Shown here piece after piece: positions 1 through 7,873 of a DNA stretch of 56,934 bases. The notes beneath the pieces are model-generated. The model was given only the letters and a program-made list of their open reading frames with translations. It was not told the DNA's origin and did no database searches. How positions within the stretch are numbered: the stretch's first letter is position 1; every line of letters begins with the position of its first letter. The stretch is from Runella sp. (GTDB lineage Bacteria; Bacteroidota; Bacteroidia; Cytophagales; Spirosomataceae), in contig JALQYJ010000014.1 in assembly GCA_023254175.1 (NCBI GenBank), positions 1 to 56,934 on the forward strand. Direction: 5' to 3'. A program made the position numbers and the translations under genes.

Positions 1-35
1 ATAATTAATCTTTCGCTTTCTAACTACCCCTTGCA

Positions 36-68
36 AGCCCGAGCCTTTGTGTTCGGGCTATTTTTTTG
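36..68 (+). terminator. Rho-independent terminator of a gene left of the window
   Basis: An AGCCCGA/TCGGGCT stem (positions 36-42 and 53-59) is followed by a run of seven T. It most likely ends a rightward gene whose body lies before the window. The rest of 1-282 shows no convincing gene: the open frames there are short and lack family features. Confidence 0.75.
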
Positions 69-282
69 TTTTTTGCAACGCGTGAGGCGGGATACTCATA
101 TCCCCCGACTAAGCAAATCTAATAGTCCTCATTACTGCTGCAATTGTATGTTTAATGACTGCGTACGATTTGTCCATGATAGTTTTTTGACGGGTGAAGA
201 AACACCGCCAAAATAAGTAACTTTCAGGGTTTTGATACCGCAGTATAAGGATACAGATGCAGCACGAATTGACCAAAATCGT

Positions 283-290
283 TACATTTG
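283..290 (+). promoter_or_regulatory. Bacteroidota-type -7 box (TACATTTG)
   Basis: TACATTTG fits the TAnnTTTG consensus of the main sigma factor in Bacteroidota. It lies about 48 bp before the start of the glycosidase lipoprotein gene. A TTG at 269-271 is too close to be a standard -33 element, so only the -7 box is supported. Confidence 0.5.
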
Positions 291-337
291 TAGATGTAAC
301 CAATCTTTTTGCTCATTTTTAACTCTTGCATCATTCC

Positions 338-1891
338 GTGAAAAAACACCTCGCTTGGCTCTGCCTGCTGCTGTTTTTAGTATTAGAAGGTTGTAAATCA
401 TCCAAAAAACCGCGTACTACACCTCGTGATTTTGGCCCAATGGGAATGAAACGCGAAATGCGGGCTGTTTGGATTGCAACGGTCGATAACATCGATTGGC
501 CCAGCCGCAAAAACCTTCCTCCCGCCGAACAACGGGAGGAATTTATTCGACTCATTGAGGCACACAAACGAACGGGTATCAACGCGGTGTTTGTGCAAGT
601 ACGAGCAGCAGCCGATGCTTTTTATGCGCGCGGGCAAGAACCTTGGTCAGAGTGGCTGACGGGAAAACAAGGCAAAGCCCCCGAGCCTTTTTACGATCCC
701 CTCGATTTTATGATTGAAGAATGCCACCGTCGAGGCATTGAATTTCACGCGTGGCTCAACCTCAATCGCACGGTTCATCGAGCTAGTAAGAGTATTTCCA
801 ACGAAAATATCGGCCGCAAGCATCCTCAATGGGTGTTTGACTACGATGGTTACAAATTATTCAACTTTGGTCTTCCAGAGGTTAGGGATTACATTACGTC
901 GGTAACAACCAATATTGTCCACGAATATGACGTGGATGGTATTCATTTTGACGACTATTTTTACCCTTACACCGTCACTGGCCAAACCCTCAAAGACGAA
1001 GAAGCCTACCAACAATACGGTGGCAGGTTTCGTAACAAAGACGACTGGCGCCGCGACAACGTTGATAAACTTATCAAACAAATCAGCGATGCAATTATTG
1101 CAGAAAAGCCCTACGTTAAGTTTGGGGTAAGTCCATTTGGGGTGTGGAGAAATCGCAAAGACGACCCATCGGGTTCGGCCACAGAAGCAGGACAAACCTC
1201 ATACGATAATTTGTATGCCGACACTAAAAAATGGATGAAAGCGGGCTGGATTGACTACCTTGTTCCACAGATTTATTTTTCGACAAAGTTTGACAAAGTC
1301 CCTTTTAAAACCCTTACTTCTTGGTGGTTGCCACATACCTACGGTCGACATTTGTACATTGGTCAGGGGCCATATCGGATTGGTACTGAAGACAAGGATA
1401 GAACTTGGGCTAATCCGTCTGAATTTCCACATCAAATGCGGTTTATTCGCCTCAATCCTGAAATTTTGGGAAGCGTTTTTTTTAGTTCAAAGTCATTGAT
1501 TGGGAACAAACTAGGGCACGCCGACTCATTGCGTACCAATTTCTACAAAGACCCCGTATTCCCCCCCCCCATGCCGTGGAAAGACCATACAGCTCCTTTG
1601 ACTCCTAAAAATTTACAGGTAAAAGATACCCGCGACGGCATCGAAGTGCGTTGGAATGCTTCTGAAGCCGCCCGCGACGGTGGCCTTGCCCACTACTATG
1701 CCGTTTATCGTTATTCCAACAGTGAAGCACCTCGCCTGTTGGCAGGTTGTTACGAAGGTCAAACGCGCGCGCTTGATAAAAGTGCTAAACGTGGCAAAAA
1801 CTACACCTACGCTGTTACGGCACTCGACCGCCTTCACAACGAAAGTGAGCCTGTGTTGGCAACGGTATATGCCCGTTTGGTGCGGAAATAA
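338..1891 (+). CDS. Family 10-like glycosyl hydrolase (GHL10) lipoprotein with C-terminal FN3 domain
   Basis: Predicted surface or periplasmic lipoprotein glycosidase. A hydrophobic signal ends in a lipobox (LEGC), followed by Ser/Lys-rich sequence. The GHL10 (formerly DUF187) barrel covers roughly residues 40-370: it opens with REMRAVWIATVDNIDWPS and contains VDGIHFDDYFYPY, whose Asp residues are typical of the family's active-site region. Residues ~430-517 form an FN3-like domain. Members are thought to act on peptidoglycan-related or other glycans; the substrate here is unknown. I chose the GTG at 338 because it puts Lys-Lys directly before the hydrophobic stretch; a TTG at 326 in the same frame is possible. 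A C10 run at 1561-1570 sits in the linker between the two domains (see findings). Confidence 0.85.
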   Translation: MKKHLAWLCLLLFLVLEGCKSSKKPRTTPRDFGPMGMKREMRAVWIATVDNIDWPSRKNLPPAEQREEFIRLIEAHKRTGINAVFVQVRAAADAFYARGQEPWSEWLTGKQGKAPEPFYDPLDFMIEECHRRGIEFHAWLNLNRTVHRASKSISNENIGRKHPQWVFDYDGYKLFNFGLPEVRDYITSVTTNIVHEYDVDGIHFDDYFYPYTVTGQTLKDEEAYQQYGGRFRNKDDWRRDNVDKLIKQISDAIIAEKPYVKFGVSPFGVWRNRKDDPSGSATEAGQTSYDNLYADTKKWMKAGWIDYLVPQIYFSTKFDKVPFKTLTSWWLPHTYGRHLYIGQGPYRIGTEDKDRTWANPSEFPHQMRFIRLNPEILGSVFFSSKSLIGNKLGHADSLRTNFYKDPVFPPPMPWKDHTAPLTPKNLQVKDTRDGIEVRWNASEAARDGGLAHYYAVYRYSNSEAPRLLAGCYEGQTRALDKSAKRGKNYTYAVTALDRLHNESEPVLATVYARLVRK

Positions 1892-1950
1892 GAAAAGTTT
1901 TTCAGGGTTTTATAGACACTCTAAGTTTTTGAAACTTAATTTATCAAATT

Positions 1951-2259
1951 TTGAAGAATGGGATAAAAATTTTTATGGGCTCCTCCACCAGCAACATGCT
2001 CGTAGATGCCCCCGAAGTACTCGAGAAGCTGTTTGCCAATGCCCCTTGTTGTTTGATTGCGACCCAATGCGAAGACGAAGGCACCATCCGAAAAAATGTA
2101 GAATTTTACAAAAACAATACCCCCATTGGGGGATAGAAGGCTGACATTCACGCAACGGTCTTGCTAAGGTTAGAACGTAAAAAAAATGATACTACCTTCC
2201 ATTTAGAGACGTATTTTGACAAACCCAAGCTAGATACCCCGATTTGGTGGGAGTATTGA
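1951..2259 (+). pseudogene. Dihydroorotase (pyrC-type) remnant joined to an unidentified C-terminal fragment
   Basis: Reading from 1951 gives GIKIFMGSST.NMLVD followed by IATQCEDEGTIRKN, which matches the middle of type I dihydroorotases (usual form GIKIFMGSSTGNMLVD and THCEDE). The conserved His of THCEDE is Gln here. The frame stops at TAG 2134-2136, then stays open in the same frame to TGA 2257-2259, encoding about 40 residues (ending TPIWWEY) that do not resemble dihydroorotase and that I cannot identify. There is no start codon with N-terminal sequence, no catalytic HxH motif and no C-terminus, so this is a decayed fragment, not a working enzyme. The stretch 2260-2555 holds no gene I can support. 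Confidence 0.75.
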
Positions 2260-2555
2260 CGGTGCTGGGGGAAAGAAAAACCATGTACCTAAGAGAACCC
2301 TAAACTATTCGCCTCAACAATTCCCTTTTTCGTTTCACCCATCATTTTACCCGATTCATCGGGCAGAAGAGCCAGTTTATCAATTTTTTTTGTGTCATGC
2401 AACCTTTCATACCACATTTGCATCATATAATCGACGTAGCTAAGGACAACAGTTATTGGCTGAAAGGAATTATTTCAGTACAAAACAAACAAATTGCCAT
2501 TCATCCTTAAAATTTACCGCTTAACACGAATTAAATAAAAACAAGGTACTTTGTA

Positions 2556-2587
2556 TTGCATAATACCAGACAAAACATATATCTTTG
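2556..2587 (+). promoter_or_regulatory. Promoter of small secreted protein gene (TTG-N21-TATCTTTG)
   Basis: A TTG at 2556-2558 lies 21 bp before TATCTTTG (2580-2587), which fits the Bacteroidota -33/-7 pattern. Transcription would start about 70 bp before the ATG at 2665. Confidence 0.5.
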
Positions 2588-2664
2588 TTTCAACGATTCG
2601 GCGTTCCGACATTCAGCCAGAGGACAAATCAATCATCAAAATCACCATCAAAACTCATACAGTC

Positions 2665-2916
2665 ATGAAAGCCATTACCTTCGCCGCCGTTCTGTGTTTG
2701 TTAAGTTCTTCAGCCTTTTCGATTGGTCGCCCTCACAATGTTTTTGCTACCCGCAAAGCCATGCAAGAGGCAAGTCAATCGAAAAAAGAAGTGGTACCTC
2801 AGCGTTCAATCTTGAAAGAAGTGACGCAGCAAGCGCAGAACGGTGCAGAAGGTACTCGTCAAGCAGTTTCGACAGTTACTAAAATCGTTCGTTTCTTAAC
2901 GAGTCTTGCCGACTAA
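2665..2916 (+). CDS. Small secreted protein, unknown function
   Basis: An 83-residue protein. The ATG at 2665 gives a clean signal peptide (MKAITFAAVLCLLSSSAFS). The mature part is about 65 residues, rich in Gln, Lys and Ser, with a likely amphipathic helix (ILKEVTQQAQNGAEGTRQAV) and no cysteine. I recognise no family. A promoter sits upstream and a terminator-like hairpin follows the stop, so it appears to be its own transcription unit. The frame is open further upstream, but that part crosses the promoter and looks non-coding. Confidence 0.6.
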   Translation: MKAITFAAVLCLLSSSAFSIGRPHNVFATRKAMQEASQSKKEVVPQRSILKEVTQQAQNGAEGTRQAVSTVTKIVRFLTSLAD

Positions 2917-2965
2917 TCGTTTTTATCCTATTTTTTAGTGTAGTTAGGTTTAGGATTGCCAATAA

Positions 2966-2997
2966 ACGCTGCCTTTGTAGGTGGCGTCTATTTTTTT
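2966..2997 (+). terminator. Terminator after the small secreted protein gene
   Basis: ACGCTGCC and GGTGGCGT (2966-2973, 2980-2987) pair over 8 bp with two G-T pairs and a 6-nt loop. A T-run at 2991-2997 follows. Confidence 0.5.
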
Positions 2998-3590
2998 GCC
3001 CTAAAAAACACCTCACTTCCCGCGCGTGGTGGAATAGAAGCAGGAGCTAAATCAAAGGCAACCTTAAAACCAGCTTTGTCGAAAAGGGTTTGGTACTCTG
3101 CCACACTTCCGCCAAAAGGTGGCCCACCTTCAAAAGCGCGATTAAATAAAAGTCCCGCAAGTAGCCCATCTTCCGACAGCAATTCAGCCATTTTCTGAAC
3201 ATAATCCCCTCGTAATGAAAGAGAAACGGCGCAGAAAAAAGTTTGCTCCACAATGAGGTCATACACGCCCGAATGTTCAAAAAAATCGGCACAAATGACT
3301 CGTAATCCTTGATTTTGGTAGTTATCGGCCAGACGTCGGCATACCACTTCCGAAATATCCACCACCGTCACATCGTTAAATCCTTGTTCGAGTAAGTATA
3401 CTGCTTCATAGCTATTTCCACCCCCAGGAATAAGAATACGGAGGTGTTTGTCGGTGAGGGTATCAAAAAACTGTTTCAACGGAGGAGATACGTAGCCAAT
3501 GTCCCAGCCCGTTTGGTGCTGCAAATAGCGTTCGTCCCAGTAGTTTTTATCCAAAAAATCGCCCATAGTAGTATCTTCAATCGGTCTCAT
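2988..3590 (-). CDS. SAM-dependent methyltransferase, thiopurine methyltransferase (TPMT) superfamily
   Basis: A 200-residue cytoplasmic class I methyltransferase. The N-terminus has the TPMT-superfamily pattern WDERY..HQTGWDIG (residues ~18-32). The SAM-binding motif I is ILIPGGGNSYEA (52-63), followed by VTVVDIS, whose Asp binds the ribose, and VICADFFEH. Family members methylate thiols, selenium or tellurium compounds, or small nucleophiles; the substrate is not readable from sequence. ATG codons at 3590 and 3566 are both possible starts. The gene follows the rhodanese gene by 24 bp, a spacer made of heptad repeats, so the two are probably co-transcribed. A sulfur- or selenium-related role for the pair is an inference. 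Confidence 0.85.
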   Translation of the reverse strand: MRPIEDTTMGDFLDKNYWDERYLQHQTGWDIGYVSPPLKQFFDTLTDKHLRILIPGGGNSYEAVYLLEQGFNDVTVVDISEVVCRRLADNYQNQGLRVICADFFEHSGVYDLIVEQTFFCAVSLSLRGDYVQKMAELLSEDGLLAGLLFNRAFEGGPPFGGSVAEYQTLFDKAGFKVAFDLAPASIPPRAGSEVFFRAKK

Positions 3591-3620
3591 CTCTTATAAC
3601 TCATCGTTCAAAGCTCACTC
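3586..3620. repeat. Heptad-repeat island between rhodanese and TPMT genes
   Basis: Five degenerate 7-bp units in tandem: CTCATCT, CTTATAA, CTCATCG, TTCAAAG, CTCACTC. They fill the space between the rhodanese stop (3615) and the methyltransferase start (3590) and overlap both codons. Confidence 0.5.
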
Positions 3621-4112
3621 ATACACTTTCTCTCCTTTGTTGAGCCAAATTCCCCACGTCCGAGAATAGGCGTGTACTTTTTGGGTAGGTTTTCCTTGGT
3701 TATCCACGACGGCATTGCCCTGGTTAACCCACTCAAAAATACTCCCGTACAGATTACGAACGTTCTGAAAACCTACGGCTTTGAGTTTTTCGCCCACCCG
3801 TTCACTACGAACACCCACTGTACAATAGACCACAATTTGGGTGTTTTTCGGCAAATCAGCTACGGATTTTGGATTAAATTCATCATAGCCTACCCAACGT
3901 GCTTCTGGAAGATGGCTTACATCGTATTCGTTTTTGGCGCGGGTATCGAGTAAGACAACGTTTTTGAGTTCCTTTTTTAAATCGTTACAGCTCACCGTAG
4001 GTACCGTATGTTTGTACATACTTTCGAGCATTATTTTATAGGCACGGCTATTGGTTTGAGCGTTGGGTTTCAACCACGAAAACATAAGTAACAAGAAGGC
4101 AAAAGCACGCAT
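3615..4112 (-). CDS. Secreted rhodanese-like sulfurtransferase
   Basis: A single rhodanese domain behind a signal peptide (MRAFAFLLLMFSWLKPNAQ), so probably periplasmic. LLDTRAKNEYDVSHLPEA (residues ~54-71) is the standard rhodanese CH2A region. The active loop is YCTVGVRSE with Cys97 as the likely persulfide-carrying residue. The domain fills most of the 165 residues. The ATG at 4112 overlaps the stop of the DUF2490 gene (TGATG), which supports this start over the TTG one codon earlier and indicates translational coupling. Substrate unknown. Confidence 0.85.
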   Translation of the reverse strand: MRAFAFLLLMFSWLKPNAQTNSRAYKIMLESMYKHTVPTVSCNDLKKELKNVVLLDTRAKNEYDVSHLPEARWVGYDEFNPKSVADLPKNTQIVVYCTVGVRSERVGEKLKAVGFQNVRNLYGSIFEWVNQGNAVVDNQGKPTQKVHAYSRTWGIWLNKGEKVYE

Positions 4113-4849
4113 CAAATATCAACGGCTAAGTGAAGATTCAGAATGTTTTGTTCGTCGAACTCAATGATAGTAGCCCGACGGCCATGAATGAAGGTATAAC
4201 CTGTTTCGAGGTTAACTCGTTCGCCTAAACTCCACAAAAAACTTCCTCCGAGCCAAAACTGATGAAAACGTAAAGACTTCTGATTAGGAAGCAACGGTGG
4301 GTCGTGAAAAAGAATTTCGGTTACGCCATTGAGGCTTACAAAAGGGGTAAGTTCGTACCGAGCAGTAGCGCGGGCTCGTACCCTGCCTACCGGTCGATAA
4401 TTATTGGCTTTAAAAAAACGAAATTCCTGCATGAACCGCTCCCTGAACGTAAATTTAGAACCCTCTTTTTCTTGGTTAAATTCAATTCCACCTGCATACC
4501 TGATTTCTTGGCCGATGGGAACAGTGAAATCTTCCGCTTTACCTAACAACTGGTGCGTTTTCATGTAACTGATTTGGGCTATATGTATCCAGAAGGTATT
4601 AGGTATGTTTCGGTACGTGACGAGTGCTTGCCCGCCTACCATGAGGGGGTTCGTAAGCGGATTATGAGGACCAACGGAGTAATTGTTTTGTCGCCGCCAA
4701 AGCAACGTCCCCGAGAATTTCCAGTTGGGAGTAGGTTCTTTGGCTAACTGAATCCGCGACCACAGGGTAAAATGCGGGTAATGAGCGATTTGTGAAAGCC
4801 CATCAAGAGAGATACTAATGCCAACTAAAAGCAGTAGAAAAGAGCGCAA
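4112..4849 (-). CDS. DUF2490 family outer-membrane protein
   Basis: A 245-residue protein with a signal peptide (ends SLDGLSQIAHY) and alternating aromatic/polar strands expected of an outer-membrane beta-barrel. Family markers include WSRIQLAKEP near the N-terminus, FTFRERFMQEFRF in the middle, and a C-terminus ending in strand residues (LHLAVDI). DUF2490 proteins in Bacteroidota are uncharacterised. Its stop overlaps the start of the rhodanese gene. A second DUF2490 protein lies at the far end of the window (55573-56232). Confidence 0.75.
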   Translation of the reverse strand: MRSFLLLLVGISISLDGLSQIAHYPHFTLWSRIQLAKEPTPNWKFSGTLLWRRQNNYSVGPHNPLTNPLMVGGQALVTYRNIPNTFWIHIAQISYMKTHQLLGKAEDFTVPIGQEIRYAGGIEFNQEKEGSKFTFRERFMQEFRFFKANNYRPVGRVRARATARYELTPFVSLNGVTEILFHDPPLLPNQKSLRFHQFWLGGSFLWSLGERVNLETGYTFIHGRRATIIEFDEQNILNLHLAVDI

Positions 4850-4919
4850 GGAAATAAAAGAAAGTTTGATTCGTAAGGAAATGTGTCACACTGATAAGCA
4901 ACAAGCGACACATCTCTAA

Positions 4920-5507
4920 TTATAATTTCAGGAAATTTTCAAAAATCCGTTGCCCCACATTTCCGCTGATTTCGGAGTGAAACTGAGCAGCGAAGAAATT
5001 GTCTTTTTGCAATATGGCCGAATACTCCAAAATGTAATTGGTTTTGGCGGCCGTTTGGTCACAAAGGGGGGCATAGTACCCGTGGTTATAATACACGTAG
5101 TCGTGCTCGTTAAGTCCTGCACAAAGTGGATTATTCAACTCATAAATATCGTTCCAGCCTGTTTGGGGCACTTTAAAGCCCGATACGCGCGGAAAACGCA
5201 GTACGTCCACGTCAAAAATTCCCATGCAATTGGTGTCGTTTTCTTCCGAATAACGGCACATGAGTTGCATCCCCACGCAAGTCCCCAAAACGGGCTGGCG
5301 CAGGGTCGGAATGAGCTGGTCAAGTTGGTGTTCTCTCAAATAGGCCATGGCTGTACTGGCTTCGCCTACACCTGGAAAAATCACCTTGTCGGCGGCCATA
5401 ATGGCTTCAGGATTGTCGGTCCATTCGTAGGTAGCCCCGATACGGTCAAGGGCATACATCACAGACTGCACATTGCCCGCATTGTATTTGATAATGACAG
5501 TTTTCAT
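4920..5507 (-). CDS. hisH: Imidazole glycerol phosphate synthase, glutamine amidotransferase subunit
   Basis: HisH releases ammonia from glutamine for HisF in histidine synthesis. At 195 residues it is family length. Class I amidotransferase residues are visible: nucleophile Cys77 in GTCVGMQLM, and His177/Glu179 in QFHSEISG. The oxyanion strand is FPGVGEA. The more common HPE is HSE here, which leaves the Cys-His-Glu triad intact. The gene starts 6 bp after ribH and is probably co-transcribed with it from the promoter at 6047-6076. No other his gene is in the window. Confidence 0.93.
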   Translation of the reverse strand: MKTVIIKYNAGNVQSVMYALDRIGATYEWTDNPEAIMAADKVIFPGVGEASTAMAYLREHQLDQLIPTLRQPVLGTCVGMQLMCRYSEENDTNCMGIFDVDVLRFPRVSGFKVPQTGWNDIYELNNPLCAGLNEHDYVYYNHGYYAPLCDQTAAKTNYILEYSAILQKDNFFAAQFHSEISGNVGQRIFENFLKL

Positions 5508-5513
5508 GTTTGG

Positions 5514-5993
5514 TTAATTAAGCCCCAGCATTTTGATGGCCGTGATGGCGGCTTCGTCGCCTTTGTTGCCATGGATGCCTCCCGCACGGTCGAGGGCTTG
5601 TTGAAGGGTATTGGGGGTAAGTACGCCAAAAATAACGGGCTTGTTGTACTTCAACGCCACGTCGGTGAGGCCATGCGCTACGGCGTGGTTGATGTAGTCG
5701 TTATGCTTGGTTTCTCCTTGAATCACGCAGCCAATGGCAATCACGGCGTCCACGTCGGCCTTTTGGGCATATATCTGTGAGCCAAAACTAAGCTCAAAAC
5801 TTCCTGGAACGTTGGCACGAAGAATATTTTGCGTTTGCGCTCCGTAGTCAACAAGCGTTTTGTAGGCTCCTTGAAACAAAGCTTCGGTTACTTCTTGGTT
5901 CCATTCTGCAACCACAATGACAAACTTTTTATTTGCAATATCAGGAAGACCGTCGGTCGTAAAAACGCTAAGATTTTTATCAGCAGATGACAT
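5514..5993 (-). CDS. ribH: 6,7-dimethyl-8-ribityllumazine synthase
   Basis: Lumazine synthase condenses 5-amino-6-ribitylaminouracil with dihydroxybutanone phosphate, the step before riboflavin synthase. At 159 residues it is family length. Conserved segments are VVAEWN (residues 27-32), VPGSFEL (62-68), IAIGCVIQGETKHNDYI with catalytic His97, and PVIFGVLT. The enzyme usually forms a 60-mer or pentamers in the cytoplasm. The dihydroxybutanone phosphate source, ribBA, is 43 kb away in this window. No FMN riboswitch is visible upstream. Confidence 0.95.
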   Translation of the reverse strand: MSSADKNLSVFTTDGLPDIANKKFVIVVAEWNQEVTEALFQGAYKTLVDYGAQTQNILRANVPGSFELSFGSQIYAQKADVDAVIAIGCVIQGETKHNDYINHAVAHGLTDVALKYNKPVIFGVLTPNTLQQALDRAGGIHGNKGDEAAITAIKMLGLN

Positions 5994-6046
5994 GGGTGAG
6001 TTGGTCGTTTACGATGTTTGTGGGGATAGAAAACCCTATCTCACTG

Positions 6047-6076
6047 CAAAATTAGGGTATTAGCGTAAACATTCAA
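6047..6076 (-). promoter_or_regulatory. Promoter of ribH-hisH (TTG-N19-TAATTTTG)
   Basis: On the minus strand, TTG (6076-6074) and TAATTTTG (6054-6047) are separated by 19 bp, a near-ideal Bacteroidota promoter. Transcription should start near 6040, about 47 bp before the ribH ATG. Confidence 0.65.
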
Positions 6077-6161
6077 TTTTTTTGTCGTTTGCCTACCCAA
6101 CGATTGTAAAGTTTAGCATCATATCTTCTATTACCAGAAGAGTGAAATATCGTACGTAATT

Positions 6162-6655
6162 ATGAATAACTTCTCAGGAACGTCATATTCTACGGCTAAT
6201 CCACAGCAATATTTATCGGCACGGGCCATTGCTCGTCGTCAGCGGCAGCACATTGCCGTTTCCGAACGCGATTTTCCCCCGAACACTTCGTACATTCAAT
6301 CCATCAACAATTTAGGGGCGAAAGTATTGTACAAAACACACTGGTTCAACGGGGTACTTGTTGAAACCAACAGCACCACACTTTCGCAGATTTTGGCTTT
6401 ACCCTTTGTCAATTGCTTTACTTGATGGTGGCAATGTCTATGACGACCACAGCCACGGCACCAACGTGCTTTCGGGCAAGCTACATATCCCCGCGACACA
6501 CTCATTGGAACGGTCTACAAGCATCATACGTACTTCTTCGCACCGAAGACAAAGCCTCCGAACCTAAGATAGAAGAAGCGGTATTTGACGCAGAATACGC
6601 CGACAGCCGAATGTTCGTCTCAAAAATGTGTGCCAATCACAGCGAGGATTGTTAA
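6162..6655 (+). pseudogene. Frameshifted and truncated S8 (subtilisin-like) peptidase
   Basis: The first 87 codons encode the prosegment typical of secreted Bacteroidota subtilases (LSARAIARRQRQ..., then GAKVLYKTHWFNGVLVET). The match continues in other frames: GGNVYDDHSHGTNVLS, with the catalytic His, in the +1 frame; ATYPRDTLIGTVYK in the original frame; ASYVLLRTEDKASEPKIEE and AEYADS in the third. The part carrying the catalytic Asp is deleted between the prosegment and the His box, and everything from the oxyanion Asn to the catalytic Ser is missing. The gene is clearly dead. Confidence 0.85.
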
Positions 6656-6669
6656 GTAGGGCACTCGCC

Positions 6670-7710
6670 TCACTTTCGATGCCCTGCTTCGTAGTGGGCT
6701 TTGAGGAGGTCTTCGCCCCAGTCGTTGGTTAAATCGCGAACGACGGTATGAACGTGGTTCGCGTTGTTTTGGGTATTGTCATATTCTATCAAAAACGTAG
6801 GTCCGTGAATACGGTAATAATGCCCTCGTCCTAAACCTCTGACGGGCTCTTGATCACCCATCCAACTGAACCTAATGGCTTTTAAATCAGATTTTTGGAG
6901 CCGATTGAGGACTTGGCTTTTGAGCGTTACGTGGTAGCGATCAAAATAAACGTGGAGGAGTTTTTTGAAAAGGGCTTGTTGGGGAGCTGTCATTTCTCCC
7001 AAGGCCAGTCCTTCCCATTTTTCTAGTAACGCTCGTCTGCTGTTGGTCGTCAATATGTCACTGGGGGCTTTTTGGGAAAGGACGACTTGGGTAAGCTGTT
7101 TTTCATCCAAAGAATGTAGCAACTGAAAAGCCGCTTCTGCTTCCGCTTGCAGGACTTGTTTTCCTTCTTGGATAAAACCAGGCAGTACGAGGGCTGGATT
7201 GCTCCCAAAAAAGCTAGGTAAAAACTCAATGGCTTCACCCACGAGGGTAACATGCAGCGAGATATGGTGTCCTTCTACACTCCATCCCCAAGGTTGTTTG
7301 GTTGAGGGCGTACCAAATACCAAAAAAGCGTAATTTTCAGGATCGCGGTAGGTATCGTTTTCGGGACGTTTTTCTACCTGACGCAGTACGTATTCGAGCG
7401 CGATGATATCGTTTACTTTTGCTTTTCCCGCATCGCTCAAGGCCACTTCCAGCAATTGCATGGCAACTTTTCGTTGGACGTTGTTCATCTTTTTGAGGGG
7501 AAGCCCCTTGCGCGAGCGCGGGGTATAGTTCCAATCATAACGCCAGTCCGAATCAAACGCCAAATAGGCTTCGTTTTTCTGTTCATCTGATAAGCTGCCT
7601 AAAAACGCCTCGGCGGAGGCTCGCATCTGCTGGCTAAGCGAAGACTGAGCAAAAACGTGAGCATGAATTTGACTAACGAGTAGAAAGATAAAAACACAAA
7701 CCAACTTCAT
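6670..7710 (-). CDS. DUF3500 domain protein, secreted
   Basis: A secreted protein of 346 residues from the ATG at 7710, which gives a signal peptide (MKLVCVFIFLLVSQIHAHVFAQ); the frame is open to 7794, but the extra 28 residues are not signal-like. The DUF3500 domain fills the mature protein: FDSDWRYDWNYTPRSRKGL near the start, WGWSVEGHHISLHVT in the middle, GHYYRIHGPTFLIEYDNTQ and HVHTVVRDLTNDWGEDLL near the end. The His-rich conserved segments suggest a metal-binding or enzymatic role, but the family has no assigned function that I know of. Confidence 0.8.
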   Translation of the reverse strand: MKLVCVFIFLLVSQIHAHVFAQSSLSQQMRASAEAFLGSLSDEQKNEAYLAFDSDWRYDWNYTPRSRKGLPLKKMNNVQRKVAMQLLEVALSDAGKAKVNDIIALEYVLRQVEKRPENDTYRDPENYAFLVFGTPSTKQPWGWSVEGHHISLHVTLVGEAIEFLPSFFGSNPALVLPGFIQEGKQVLQAEAEAAFQLLHSLDEKQLTQVVLSQKAPSDILTTNSRRALLEKWEGLALGEMTAPQQALFKKLLHVYFDRYHVTLKSQVLNRLQKSDLKAIRFSWMGDQEPVRGLGRGHYYRIHGPTFLIEYDNTQNNANHVHTVVRDLTNDWGEDLLKAHYEAGHRK

Positions 7711-7793
7711 ATTACTTTTTAGGTTGAAAATCAGTTTGTTAAAATTTTCTACTCTATTTCTATCCATCATCGGCCTTGAAAACGAAAATGGCA

Positions 7794-7821
7794 TAAAAAA
7801 ACCAGAAGCATTTGCCTCTGG
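7794..7821 (-). terminator. Terminator after the lipoprotein gene at 7874
   Basis: On the minus strand GCCTCTGG-type and GCTTCTGG arms (7802-7809 and 7814-7821) form an 8-bp stem with a 4-nt loop and one G-T pair, followed by seven T (7795-7801). It separates the leftward lipoprotein gene from the DUF3500 gene. Confidence 0.65.
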
Positions 7822-7873
7822 CTTTTCTTATAATCTGACACCAATATGAATTTAACTCATCGGAATAGGTTGG

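Noticed and set aside
109-303. 64-codon minus-strand frame at the window start
   Set aside because: It covers the promoter region of the glycosidase gene and has no family features.
2397-2510. 37-codon open frame starting MQPFIPHLHH
   Set aside because: It has plausible codons, but no promoter, no family match and no conserved neighbour; it could equally be a relic.
5994-6046. FMN riboswitch before ribH (and before ribBA at 50270-50374)
   Set aside because: The conserved RFN element sequences are not present; short GC-rich pairs there do not form the expected fold.
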